Positions 7,634 through 16,239 are shown, counted from the first letter of the stretch. The stretch: DNA of 16,917 bases from JBJFGR01 sp051892875 (GCA_051892875.1 JBJFGR010000043.1:1-16917), one strand, 5' to 3'. Numbers and translations are program-made. The notes: generated from the sequence alone by a model not told the origin.

Positions 7634-8665
7634 TTATTGTTTTGTCTTTTTTACAGGTATTGGTATAACCATATCCTTTGTTTCTTCAGTGTCATTTAAT
7701 CCATATTGAGTACATCTATTTCTTCCATGTTCTTTCGCAAAGTAAAGGGAGTTATCTGTTCTTACAAGCCATTCTTTTGCTGAAGGGGTAACATCTGAAA
7801 GAGTGCAGAGCCCAATGCTTATAGTAAATTTTATAGTCAAATTATTATAAAATACTGTATGTTCTTCTACATTCTTTCTTAAACGTTCAGCTATAAAATA
7901 TGCAAATTCTCTAGTTGCATCTAACAGAATAACTCCAAATTCTTCACCACCATACCTACCTGCAATATCAGTACTACGAATCGATTTTTTTAGAATTTTT
8001 GCAACATCTTTTAAAACAGCATCGCCTGCAGGGTGACCATATGTGTCATTTACTTTTTTAAAGTGATCAATATCGAACATTAACAGAGTAACAGGATGCT
8101 TTGTTCTTAAGTAATAATTATATTGATGTCTAAGAGCTTCTTCCCAATAGGCTCTATTAAATATACCTGTCAAACCATCGGTTATAGACATTTGATGTAA
8201 TTTATTATTTGCTTCTTGTAAACCTAGTTTAGAGCATGATTCATCTGTAACGTCATAGATAATAATGGTAACTTCATCGACACCACAAGATAATGAATTC
8301 ATAGGTATAATGCTGAAATTCATATACATGTTCATTGATCTTCCGGTAAATGGCCTATTATTCACAAATTTGAAAACTTCTGAATGTTGTTCCCATGAAC
8401 TGAATACTGGAGTTTCTAATGTAAAAGCTTCCATGATTTTGTCTTTTAGCCAAGAATTTTCGATTTCAGGGAAAAACTTATAAAGGTTCTGTCCATTAAT
8501 TCTATTTCCAGAAATACCGCTGTTTACTTCCATGAAATTGTTCCAAATTTTTACTGTAAAAGACCTATCTACGACAATTACACCAACATTTAAGTTTTGA
8601 ATAATAGATAAAAATCTGTGCAAGTCATGTATTTCCTGCAACTCATTATTTATATTATTTATCAT
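7634..8665 (-). CDS. PAS-GGDEF diguanylate cyclase
   Basis: Predicted soluble enzyme making cyclic di-GMP from two GTP. The 343 residues contain an N-terminal PAS-like sensor domain (about 18-142, from NLNVGVIVVDRSF to the IIIYDVTDES end) and a C-terminal GGDEF domain (about 160-325). The active-site loop is intact as GGEEF (239-243). The metal-binding FDIDHFKKVND block is present near 198-208. The inhibitory I-site RSTD (230-233) sits exactly five residues before GGEEF, so product feedback is expected. No transmembrane segment is visible, so it should sense an internal signal; the PAS ligand cannot be told. Its ATG overlaps the stop of the receiver-CheC gene (ATGA at 8662-8665) without a strong ribosome site of its own, implying translational coupling. 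Confidence 0.93.
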   Translation of the reverse strand: MINNINNELQEIHDLHRFLSIIQNLNVGVIVVDRSFTVKIWNNFMEVNSGISGNRINGQNLYKFFPEIENSWLKDKIMEAFTLETPVFSSWEQHSEVFKFVNNRPFTGRSMNMYMNFSIIPMNSLSCGVDEVTIIIYDVTDESCSKLGLQEANNKLHQMSITDGLTGIFNRAYWEEALRHQYNYYLRTKHPVTLLMFDIDHFKKVNDTYGHPAGDAVLKDVAKILKKSIRSTDIAGRYGGEEFGVILLDATREFAYFIAERLRKNVEEHTVFYNNLTIKFTISIGLCTLSDVTPSAKEWLVRTDNSLYFAKEHGRNRCTQYGLNDTEETKDMVIPIPVKKTKQ

Positions 8666-9672
8666 ATAAACGCCATTATTTCTCTAAGTTTTTCAGATGA
8701 TTTTTGGGTAAATAAAACATTAAATTTAATTTGCATATTAAGGTCTTTTATTTCATAGATAAGTTCAACACATAATATATATGTATTAGATAATTCTTCA
8801 TTTGATAAGTTATTTTCAATGTTTGGAACATTAGCTGGGTGGGTTAAATTAAGAGTTGCGTTTAATTGCGATAAGAAACCACGCATTAACGTTCCAGATA
8901 GAAGACCTGATAATTCTAAAATAAGCGATAATTTTTCTTTATAGTCTGATTTTGGTGAACCAATGTAGTGAGTGAAATGTTCAATATCTTCGTTTGAAAA
9001 GAAAACTAAGGATTCACCAATAATTCTATTACTACCTACAAAGCCTTGGCTTATTAATATATTTCCATCATAGTCTAGCCATTCCTTTATATCTGTTGCT
9101 AATTCTTTACCTTTTTTTATTTTTATAATAGGAAGTGGCATTGTTATAAAAAGATTTAATATATCTGCAAGTTTTGAGGCAGCCTGTCCTGTAGCTACAT
9201 TAAATTTTTCTTTTAATTCATCAAATTGATTTTCTGTATTTATGGATGTAACGGAAGCTGATAGATATTCTTTTGAATCAATTGTTTCACCGTTAAAATC
9301 AGTTTGTGAACAAATTTTTTTTCGTAGAAGTAATTCTTTTAAAAATTCTTCTTGTATTGGTTTTTTTACAAATTCTAATACATTATATTGGCTAATTATT
9401 TGTTGGGCTTGTTGTTGTATATCACCACTTACTACAATCTTTAGAATATCTAAATTTTCTTGTTTAATGGCTTCTAATACTTGGTATCCATCCATAATTG
9501 GCATGTTTAAATCTAGAAAGATTAAATCACCTTTACCATCTCTTATTAACTGCATGGCTTCAGCTCCATTGTTAGCTTGGTAAAGATTTTTGATTAATCT
9601 TTTGGGTAAAATCTTGATTAATTGATTTCGTGCAAATTTTGAATCATCACATACTATAACATTTAAAGACAT
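8662..9672 (-). CDS. Response regulator receiver fused to a CheC-like phosphatase domain
   Basis: The 336-residue protein has a CheY-like receiver (about 1-120) with acidic pocket Asp9-Asp10, phospho-acceptor Asp54 in IFLDLNMPIMDG, Ser82 and Lys104 (VKKP). A variable linker follows, then a CheC/CheX-family domain (about 145-336). CheC phosphatases use D/S-x3-E-x2-N motifs. The first is complete (Asp151, Glu155, Asn158 in DELKEKFNVATGQAA). In the second, Ser249 and Glu253 remain but the Asn position is Gly256. The domain may therefore dephosphorylate its own receiver or another CheY. The frame opens at a TTG at 9762, but the receiver begins at the ATG at 9672, preceded by AAGGTGG, so 9672 is used. 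It overlaps the diguanylate cyclase gene; together they look like one signalling unit. hemW ends 101 bases upstream with no clear terminator between. Confidence 0.88.
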   Translation of the reverse strand: MSLNVIVCDDSKFARNQLIKILPKRLIKNLYQANNGAEAMQLIRDGKGDLIFLDLNMPIMDGYQVLEAIKQENLDILKIVVSGDIQQQAQQIISQYNVLEFVKKPIQEEFLKELLLRKKICSQTDFNGETIDSKEYLSASVTSINTENQFDELKEKFNVATGQAASKLADILNLFITMPLPIIKIKKGKELATDIKEWLDYDGNILISQGFVGSNRIIGESLVFFSNEDIEHFTHYIGSPKSDYKEKLSLILELSGLLSGTLMRGFLSQLNATLNLTHPANVPNIENNLSNEELSNTYILCVELIYEIKDLNMQIKFNVLFTQKSSEKLREIMAFI

Positions 9673-9772
9673 TATTTTATCCACCTTATAATATTTTTTT
9701 ATTTTAATATAAATACGTAATTTTATAAAAAATAAAAATTCAATAATCGAGCAATCGCACAAATTTTATTAG

Positions 9773-10999
9773 TTATAATAATTCTTCTAACATGTGATTA
9801 ACAAAAAGATGTCCTTTTTTTGTTAGTTTTAAAAGATTTTTTCCAAAATCTATAGCTATTAAATTATCTTCTTCAAAATTTTGCAATTTTGGTAATATTG
9901 TAGAAAATTCACAACCTGTTTTTTCATAAAATTCAGAAAAATTTATATTATTAAATAATCTAAATCTATTCAAAAAAAATTCAAAAGGGCGTTCATTTAT
10001 GGGAACAAATTTATTGACATATAAATTGGAATTAATATTTGAAATATCTTTTAATTTCTGTGTTTCGAGGTCTGAAATGTATTTTATGTATTCTAATGGA
10101 TTTTGAACTCTTTCTTGTCTAAAAACATTAAGAATTGATTCATTATAGATTGACACTTTGCTATGTGCACCAGCCCCGATTGCTAGATAATCTCCATATT
10201 CCCAGTAATTAACATTATGTTTGCAATAATTATTATTTTTTGCAAACGCACTTATTTCATAGTGTTCAAAATTATTTTTTTTTAATAAATCATATCCTAA
10301 TAAATAATTGTTTTCTATAATATCATCTGAAGGCATTTCTTCTGGTGTTTTTTTCCCAAATTTAGTATCTTCTTCAATTGTTAATTGATACCATGATATG
10401 TGAGGCGGAGAAAACTGCAGAATTTGTTTTAAATCTTCTAAGGTTTCTTTAGTCGATTGTTTTGGTAAAGAATGCATAATATCAACATTGAAATTTGAAA
10501 AATATTCTTTAATTAGTTCTATAGATTTTAGTGCACAATCTTTATTATGAATTCTTTCAAGCAACCTTAATGAATTGTCATTAAGGCTTTGAACACCTAT
10601 ACTAACCCTGTTAATACCGATACTTTTATATTCAGATATTGTTTGTTTTGAAACTGTTCCAGGATTCATTTCCATGCTAATTTCAATATCTTCTGATAAA
10701 TTAAAATTATTAGAAATAAATGATAGAAGAGTATAGAGTAATGATGGAGAAAATAGTGATGGTGTTCCTCCACCAAAATATATACTCATAATCTCTCTAT
10801 TTTGGATAAAAAAGTTTGAATTTTTGATAATAAAAGATAATTCACGTTTCAATGCTTTAATATACAATTCAAATAGACTAGAATTATTAGGTTTGCAATA
10901 AGAATTAAAATCACAATAAGGACATTTTCTTACGCACCATGGTAAATGTATATAGAGAGATAAGTTGGGTAATTTTTGATTATTCAAACTGATTTCCAT
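9773..10999 (-). CDS. hemW: Radical SAM haem chaperone HemW
   Basis: Radical S-adenosylmethionine family protein, cytoplasmic, that binds haem and is thought to pass it to respiratory proteins; formerly annotated as oxygen-independent coproporphyrinogen oxidase-like. The 408 residues begin with a proline-containing lead-in, then LSLYIHLPWC and the CX3CX2C cluster motif (Cys22, Cys26, Cys29). GGGTPS (76-81), NPGT, and the IGVQS block follow. The HNxxYW motif characteristic of HemW is present as HNVNYW (261-266), followed by GDYLAIGAGAHSKV; the C-terminal domain has PFEFFLNRFRL. These features separate it from true HemN. Its ATG lies inside the end of rdgB, a 20-base overlap, so the two are co-transcribed, as in E. 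coli where hemW follows rdgB. Confidence 0.96.
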   Translation of the reverse strand: MEISLNNQKLPNLSLYIHLPWCVRKCPYCDFNSYCKPNNSSLFELYIKALKRELSFIIKNSNFFIQNREIMSIYFGGGTPSLFSPSLLYTLLSFISNNFNLSEDIEISMEMNPGTVSKQTISEYKSIGINRVSIGVQSLNDNSLRLLERIHNKDCALKSIELIKEYFSNFNVDIMHSLPKQSTKETLEDLKQILQFSPPHISWYQLTIEEDTKFGKKTPEEMPSDDIIENNYLLGYDLLKKNNFEHYEISAFAKNNNYCKHNVNYWEYGDYLAIGAGAHSKVSIYNESILNVFRQERVQNPLEYIKYISDLETQKLKDISNINSNLYVNKFVPINERPFEFFLNRFRLFNNINFSEFYEKTGCEFSTILPKLQNFEEDNLIAIDFGKNLLKLTKKGHLFVNHMLEELL

Positions 11000-11597
11000 A
11001 TAAATTTAAAATTGTTTCCATTAATTCTCTTAAAGCTTGACCTCTATGGCTTATTCTATTTTTTACATCAGGTTCTAATTCGGCTGCTGTTTTACCTAAA
11101 ATAGGAATGAAAAAAGAAGGATCGTATCCGAACCCATTGTTTCCTCTTTTTTCTAAGATAATCTCTCCATTCCATGACTTTTGACAGATTATAGGTGTAG
11201 GGTCATTTTCGTGGCGCATGAGTACAAGAACGCACCAATATCTTGCTGTTCTTTGGTTTGGGGGATATTTTTTAACTTCATTAAGTAGCTTATTTAAATT
11301 ATTCTCGTCAGTTGCATTTTCTCCACTATATCTTGCTGAATGAACACCAGGTGCACCATTTAAGCAATCAACTTCTATTCCTGAATCATCTGCTATCGCA
11401 GGTAATTTTGAATATTTACAAGCGTTTCTTGCTTTTATAATTGCATTTTCAACAAATGTAGTGCCTATTTCATCGGCAACAGGTGTATTGAATTCACTTT
11501 GAAGAACGATTTCGATGTTGGAATTAATTAACATTCTATTAAATTCTTTTGCTTTTCCTGGATTTGAAGTAGCTAATACAATTTTTTGAGTATTCAT
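10980..11597 (-). CDS. rdgB: XTP/dITP diphosphatase (non-canonical purine NTP pyrophosphatase)
   Basis: Ham1/RdgB-family cytoplasmic enzyme that hydrolyses dITP, ITP and XTP to monophosphates, keeping deaminated purines out of DNA and RNA. The 205 residues (E. coli 197) begin with the substrate-binding SNPGKAKEF (11-19), include the catalytic AIADDSGIEVD block (Asp70-Asp71), the ARYSGE loop, FGYDPSF, and the C-terminal SHRGQAL that contacts the base. GAGAAG lies seven bases before the ATG. It starts 24 bases after the stop of the oxidoreductase gene and overlaps hemW by 20 bases, placing it in the middle of a three-gene transcript. Confidence 0.97.
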   Translation of the reverse strand: MNTQKIVLATSNPGKAKEFNRMLINSNIEIVLQSEFNTPVADEIGTTFVENAIIKARNACKYSKLPAIADDSGIEVDCLNGAPGVHSARYSGENATDENNLNKLLNEVKKYPPNQRTARYWCVLVLMRHENDPTPIICQKSWNGEIILEKRGNNGFGYDPSFFIPILGKTAAELEPDVKNRISHRGQALRELMETILNLYGNQFE

Positions 11598-11621
11598 AAT
11601 AAAACTTCTCTATAATTTCTA

Positions 11622-13052
11622 TTATCTATAATATTTATAAAGTAATTTGAATTTTTTTTGTGCATCTCTGCAAGCTTCACCTAATAATTCATAAACTGAA
11701 GGATGGTAGAAAGTAAAATTAACTAAGTCATCAAGAGTCATTTTATTTAATATGGCACAATGTATAAATTGGGCAAGGCTTTGGGCATTAGGTACACATA
11801 ATTCAGCCCCTAATAAAACTTTGCTTTCAACACCAAAATAAACGTGCACTAAACCATATTTAATGTTTTTTAATTGGGCAATAGTGTTGTTTTTTGTTTT
11901 AGCTTCACCAATAATATATTTATTTCCCAAATGTGCATCTTCATTTACAGAATTTAGATTCATGCCAACAATTGCCATCTCAGGATCCGTAAAAATTATC
12001 TCTAAATTTGTTATATCGTTGTTATTTTCTATATTGGGATATAAAGCAGCATTTTTTCCAGCAATTTTTCCTTGGGAAATTGCTTTTTGTAAATTTCCAT
12101 TGGTAGAACTTGTATCTCCAGCTAAAAATATATTAGGAACATTAGTTTGCATTGTAGTATTATTTACGTATGGAATGCCGTTTTTATCATTTATAATACC
12201 TGCTGTATGCAATTTCAATTTAGATAAATTTGGTATACGACCATAAGTACATAAAATATTATCTACTGAAATATAACATTCATGATATGACTCATCTAGA
12301 TAGTAAATATTTATTCCATTATCAGTTGCTGACATATCGGTTATTTGGCTATCCATAACGATGAAAGCTTTTTCTCTTAATGCTTCTAAAGCTTCATTTG
12401 CAACCTTTTGGTCTGTAAAATGCCAAAATGTTTTTTGACCAAAGACCGCAGTTTTTACACCTAATTTTGTAAGTGTTTGTCCTAATTCTAACCCAATACT
12501 ACCAGTACCAAAAATAGCTAAACTTTTTGGAAGTTCTGATAATTCAAATAGTTGATCACTTGAGATAACTTTATCACCAAGTAATTTGAGATTGGTCGGT
12601 ATATAGGGGATGGAACCAGTTGCGATGATAATTGATTTAGCAGTGATTTCTGTGTCACACTCTTGTATATATAAGGTGTGATTATCTTTAAAGATAGCTT
12701 CACCAATAATTCTATCATCTTCTGGAATGGTATACATATCTTTGATGAAATTTTCAATAAAACATCTTTTTTGATTTCTTACATAATTAAGAATATCTTT
12801 AAATTCAACTTTATGTTCGGCAGATTTACCATAAAGAGTAAAAGTACTTTGTGTATTTTGAGATGATAAATTTGAGTTAGCTAAATGTCTTAAAATTTGT
12901 GTAGGAATCCCCCCTTTTCTTATATTAGTTGTTCCTATTGGACCTTTTTCTATTAATAGAGTTTTAGCTCCATTTTCTTTACTAGCATAATAGGCACTAA
13001 TTCCTGCTGTGCCTGCACCTATAATTGCAACATCAGTAGTTATGTTTTGCAT
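11622..13052 (-). CDS. Dihydrolipoamide dehydrogenase-like flavoprotein lacking the redox cysteines
   Basis: FAD/NAD(P)-dependent class I pyridine nucleotide-disulfide oxidoreductase fold, 476 residues: FAD-binding IIGAGTAGISA (10-20), NAD(P)-binding IFGTGSIGLELGQ, the second FAD motif IFLAGDTSS, and a dimerisation domain ending with His450 and Glu455 (YHPSVYEL), the usual acid-base dyad. The segment that normally reads GGTCxxxGCxPSK is GTTNIRKGGIPTQ (40-52): the first Cys is Asn43 and the second Gly48, so no disulfide relay is possible. E. coli SthA keeps the first and lacks only the second. The backbone, including GPIGTT and the LPKSLAIFG region, resembles the Lpd3-type branch known from Pseudomonas. 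A disulfide-independent NAD(P)H oxidase, diaphorase or transhydrogenase role is possible; lipoamide reduction is unlikely. AAGGA precedes the ATG by seven bases. First gene of the rdgB-hemW transcript. Confidence 0.8.
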   Translation of the reverse strand: MQNITTDVAIIGAGTAGISAYYASKENGAKTLLIEKGPIGTTNIRKGGIPTQILRHLANSNLSSQNTQSTFTLYGKSAEHKVEFKDILNYVRNQKRCFIENFIKDMYTIPEDDRIIGEAIFKDNHTLYIQECDTEITAKSIIIATGSIPYIPTNLKLLGDKVISSDQLFELSELPKSLAIFGTGSIGLELGQTLTKLGVKTAVFGQKTFWHFTDQKVANEALEALREKAFIVMDSQITDMSATDNGINIYYLDESYHECYISVDNILCTYGRIPNLSKLKLHTAGIINDKNGIPYVNNTTMQTNVPNIFLAGDTSSTNGNLQKAISQGKIAGKNAALYPNIENNNDITNLEIIFTDPEMAIVGMNLNSVNEDAHLGNKYIIGEAKTKNNTIAQLKNIKYGLVHVYFGVESKVLLGAELCVPNAQSLAQFIHCAILNKMTLDDLVNFTFYHPSVYELLGEACRDAQKKFKLLYKYYR

Positions 13053-13079
13053 GTCGTTGTCCTTTAGTTTCCTAGAATA

Positions 13080-13108
13080 ATTATATCTATTTTTTTTTAT
13101 TTTGGCAA
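13080..13108 (-). promoter_or_regulatory. Sigma-70 promoter of the oxidoreductase-rdgB-hemW cluster
   Basis: On the minus strand TTGCCA (13108-13103) and TATAAT (13085-13080) are separated by 17 bases, close to the full sigma-70 consensus. Transcription would begin near 13073, giving a 5' leader of about 20 bases that contains the AAGGA ribosome site. Confidence 0.8.
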
Positions 13109-13155
13109 AAAGAGCGATGATGTAGAGTTTATAGGTAGAAGATATTTTAGATATA

Positions 13156-13191
13156 AAAAATCCTAATTTGATAAATAAAATTAGGATTTTT
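13156..13191 (-). terminator. Rho-independent terminator of glyQS
   Basis: A long stem (13156-13169 with 13178-13191, AATCCTAATTT core) with an 8-base loop is followed on the minus strand by a run of Ts. It begins 15 bases beyond the glyS stop. Because the stem itself is flanked by A and T runs, it could also act on + strand transcripts. Confidence 0.85.
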
Positions 13192-13206
13192 ATATTTAAA
13201 TAGAAA

Positions 13207-15267
13207 TTATTTTTGTAATGTTGAAATATCAGCGATATTTGAAAGTAAATTTTGTAATTTGAATAGTAAAGCTATTCTATTATTTTTTACGTCTACATCT
13301 TCGCAATTAACCATTACATCCTCAAAAAACTTATCAATAGGTTCTTTTAAAGCAGCTAGTTTATTTAAAGCACCTGTGTAATTGTTTTCTGACATAAGTG
13401 CAGTTATTTGAGATTCAACATTGATAATGCTATTAAATAGATTAATTTCTTCTTTATCTTGTAATAATTTATCATTAAAGTTAACTATATTTGATGTTTT
13501 ATTTAAGATATTTCGAACACGTTTGTTAGCTGCTGATAAAAACTCTGCTTCAGGAAGATTTTTGAATTCTCTTACAGCTTTAACTCGTTTATCAAATTCA
13601 AGAAGATTTGTAATATTTAGAGATAAAACAGATTGAACAATATCTGTAGAGATAGATAAATCTTGGTAGTAAGCTTTAAATCTGCCGGTTATATATTCAA
13701 TAACATCAGATACAACGTTTTTATTAGTTATCTTATCTCCTATTAAATCTCTAGCTTGAATTATGAAATCTTTAATATCTAAATTGATTTGTTTTTCAAC
13801 AAGGATTCTTATTAACCCAATAGAAGCACGTCTTAATCCAAATGGGTCTTTATCGCCTTTAGGTAGTTGATTAATTCCAAAAATACCAACTAGTGTAACT
13901 ATTTTTTCTGCTAAACTTACAGCACTTGTAACTAATGTATTTGGTAGTTCATCACCTGCAAATCTTGGTAAATACTGTTCATTCATTGCTAGTGCAACTT
14001 CTTCGTTTTCTCCATCAATTCTTGCGTAATGCATACCCATAATGCCTTGAGTATCTGTGAATTCCATAACCATATTAGTCATTAAATCACACTTTGATAA
14101 GATCCCTGATCTATAGGCTAAATTACAGTTAGCATTAATATTTTTTGCTATGTTTGACGCGATAGTTGCAACCCATTCAGATTTCTGAGCTAGTGAACCC
14201 AATTGTTTATGGAATAATACATTCTTTAAACTATCAAATCTTGAGAATAAGGATTGTTTTTTATCTGTATTGAAGAAAAATTCAGCATCAGATAATCTAG
14301 GTCTAATAACACGTTCATTACCTTGAATTACGATCTCTGGAGATTTTGAGATAATATTGCTAATAAAGATGAAATTAGGAAGTAATTTACCGTCTTTATA
14401 AACAGGGAAATATTTTTGGTCGCCTTTCATTGTGTGAACAAGGGCTTCGGCAGGAACATTTAGGAATCGTTCTTCAAATTTCGCAGTTAATAGAACAGGA
14501 TATTCCACTAAAGAAGTAACTTCTTCTATTAAAGAATCATCCATATCTGCATTTCCACCAATTTTTTTAGCTTCGGCAGTAATTGCATTAATTATAAGTT
14601 GTTTTCTTTCATTATAATCAGCAATAACCATACCTTTGTTTTTTAAAATTTCTGGGTATTCATCAGCACTATTAATTGTTAATGTTTGTTCCCCCATAAA
14701 TCTATGACCATTTATTGTCTTTAAAGATTTTAATCCTAAAACTTCACAGTTAATGAGTTCATCACCTAGTAACATAGTGAATGTATGAACTGGTCTAACA
14801 AATAATATATTACTTGTTCCCCAGTGCATTAATTTAGGAATAGGTAAATTAGATACTGCTCTTGAAACAATTTCTGGTAGTAAAGATGCTGTATTTACAC
14901 CTTGCTCTTTAGTTGTATAAACCAACCATTCACCTTTTGGGGTTTGAATCTTAGAAGCTTGGTCAATGGTTATACCAATAGACTTAGCCCATGCAAGGCC
15001 TATTTTAGTAGGTTTATTATCAGAAAAAGCAACAGATACAGAAGGCCCCTTTTTCTCAATTACTTTATCGTTTTGTTTTGTGCTTATATTCAAAACTTTT
15101 AATGCTAAGCGTCTTGGTGTTGCATACCATTTGATTTCAGAAAAATTTATGGATGCTTTAATTAATTCATTTGTAAAATTGTCCTTAAAAGCTTCTGCTA
15201 ACTTTCTAAGAGCTTTAGGAGGTAATTCTTCAGTACCTAATTCAATTAGTAAATTCTTTGTTAACAT
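13207..15267 (-). CDS. glyS: Glycyl-tRNA synthetase beta subunit
   Basis: Beta subunit of the heterotetrameric bacterial glycyl-tRNA synthetase, which binds tRNA-Gly while the alpha subunit activates glycine. Length 686 residues against 689 in E. coli. The N-terminus carries the family signature LLIELGTEELPPKAL; central blocks such as GHRFMG, KGDQKYFPVY, VIRPRLSDAEFFF and GDKDPFGLRRASIG are all recognisable. The C-terminal DALR-like anticodon-binding domain ends with FFEDVMVNCED and NRIALL. The ATG follows AGGAG by seven bases, and that ribosome site includes the TAG stop of glyQ, so only nine bases separate the genes and they are co-translated in the order alpha-beta. Confidence 0.98.
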   Translation of the reverse strand: MLTKNLLIELGTEELPPKALRKLAEAFKDNFTNELIKASINFSEIKWYATPRRLALKVLNISTKQNDKVIEKKGPSVSVAFSDNKPTKIGLAWAKSIGITIDQASKIQTPKGEWLVYTTKEQGVNTASLLPEIVSRAVSNLPIPKLMHWGTSNILFVRPVHTFTMLLGDELINCEVLGLKSLKTINGHRFMGEQTLTINSADEYPEILKNKGMVIADYNERKQLIINAITAEAKKIGGNADMDDSLIEEVTSLVEYPVLLTAKFEERFLNVPAEALVHTMKGDQKYFPVYKDGKLLPNFIFISNIISKSPEIVIQGNERVIRPRLSDAEFFFNTDKKQSLFSRFDSLKNVLFHKQLGSLAQKSEWVATIASNIAKNINANCNLAYRSGILSKCDLMTNMVMEFTDTQGIMGMHYARIDGENEEVALAMNEQYLPRFAGDELPNTLVTSAVSLAEKIVTLVGIFGINQLPKGDKDPFGLRRASIGLIRILVEKQINLDIKDFIIQARDLIGDKITNKNVVSDVIEYITGRFKAYYQDLSISTDIVQSVLSLNITNLLEFDKRVKAVREFKNLPEAEFLSAANKRVRNILNKTSNIVNFNDKLLQDKEEINLFNSIINVESQITALMSENNYTGALNKLAALKEPIDKFFEDVMVNCEDVDVKNNRIALLFKLQNLLSNIADISTLQK

Positions 15268-15276
15268 TACAATCTC

Positions 15277-16194
15277 CTAAGAATTTTTTTTGTTACATAT
15301 AGGGAAACCAAGTTTTTTTCTTGATTCATAGTAAGCTTCAGCAACAGCTTTTGACAAAGTACGAACTCTTAGGATATATCTTTGACGCTCTGTTACAGAA
15401 ATAGCATGCCTTGCATCGAGTAAGTTGAAAGCATGAGCAGCTCTTAATATTCTTTCATAAGCTGGTAGGGGTAATTGTTTTTCTAACGCAAGTAATTCTA
15501 AACATTCTTTTTCACATTGATCAAACAATCCAAATAAGAAAGGAACGTCAGCATACTCAAAATTGTATGTTGATTGTTCAACTTCATTTTGATGAAAAAC
15601 ATCACCATATGTGATATCACCGGAAGGTGTATGAGCCCACACTAAGTCATAAATATTGTTTACACCTTGAATGTACATGGCTAAACGTTCTAGACCATAT
15701 GTGATTTCTCCAGTTACAGGATAACATTCAAGACCACCAACTTGTTGGAAATAAGTAAACTGTGTAACTTCCATACCATTTAACCAAATTTCCCAACCTA
15801 AACCCCAAGCACCTAATGTTGGGTTTTCCCAGTTATCTTCAACAAATCTAATATCATGAGTAGATGGATCAAAACCAAGTTCCTTTAGAGAACCTAGATA
15901 TAATTCTTGAATATTTTCAGGTGACGGTTTTAATACAACTTGGAATTGGTAATAATGTTGTAATCTATTTGGGTTTTCACCATAACGACCATCTGTTGGT
16001 CGTCTAGATGGTTGTACATAAGCACAATGGTGAGGTTCTGGTCCTATTGCTCTTAAAAAAGTCATTGGGTGAGAAGTTCCTGCACCCACTTCCATATCAA
16101 AAGGTTGGGCTAAAAGACAACCTTGTCTTGACCAATAATCTTGAAGAGTTAAAATTAACCCTTGAAATGTTTTGATATCGTATGAGTTAGACAT
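15277..16194 (-). CDS. glyQ: Glycyl-tRNA synthetase alpha subunit
   Basis: Alpha (catalytic) subunit that activates glycine with ATP in the alpha2-beta2 synthetase. The 305 residues (E. coli 303) are very conserved: TFQGLILTLQDYW near the N-terminus, EVGAGTSHPMTFLRAIGPEP, YVQPSRRPTDGRYGENPNR, EVTQFTYFQQVGGLE, and the C-terminal SVTERQRYILRVRTL. All class II catalytic-core blocks appear intact. AAGGA lies seven bases before the ATG. First gene of glyQS. A promoter-like -10 and a hairpin lie in its 124-base leader region. Confidence 0.99.
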   Translation of the reverse strand: MSNSYDIKTFQGLILTLQDYWSRQGCLLAQPFDMEVGAGTSHPMTFLRAIGPEPHHCAYVQPSRRPTDGRYGENPNRLQHYYQFQVVLKPSPENIQELYLGSLKELGFDPSTHDIRFVEDNWENPTLGAWGLGWEIWLNGMEVTQFTYFQQVGGLECYPVTGEITYGLERLAMYIQGVNNIYDLVWAHTPSGDITYGDVFHQNEVEQSTYNFEYADVPFLFGLFDQCEKECLELLALEKQLPLPAYERILRAAHAFNLLDARHAISVTERQRYILRVRTLSKAVAEAYYESRKKLGFPICNKKNS

Positions 16195-16239
16195 CGCACA
16201 ATCCTTGGAAAATCAAAAGTGACATTACTATAAAACTAT

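Noticed and set aside
9242..9583. Plus-strand open frame of 113 codons opposite the receiver gene
   Set aside because: It lies wholly inside the receiver-CheC gene on the other strand, has no ribosome site or recognisable domain, and is explained as a shadow of that gene.
9673..9762. TTG at 9762 as the receiver-CheC start
   Set aside because: The 30 extra residues are low-complexity and precede the normal first strand of the receiver; a good AAGGTGG site sits before the ATG at 9672.
11863..12246. Plus-strand open frame of 127 codons opposite the oxidoreductase gene
   Set aside because: Hydrophobic composition is a by-product of reading AT-rich coding DNA backwards; the opposite strand has a complete conserved protein.
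12900..12940. Frameshift or pseudogene at the G6 tract
   Set aside because: The reading frame matches the family on both sides of the tract with no stop, so the gene is intact as given; only the cysteines are missing.
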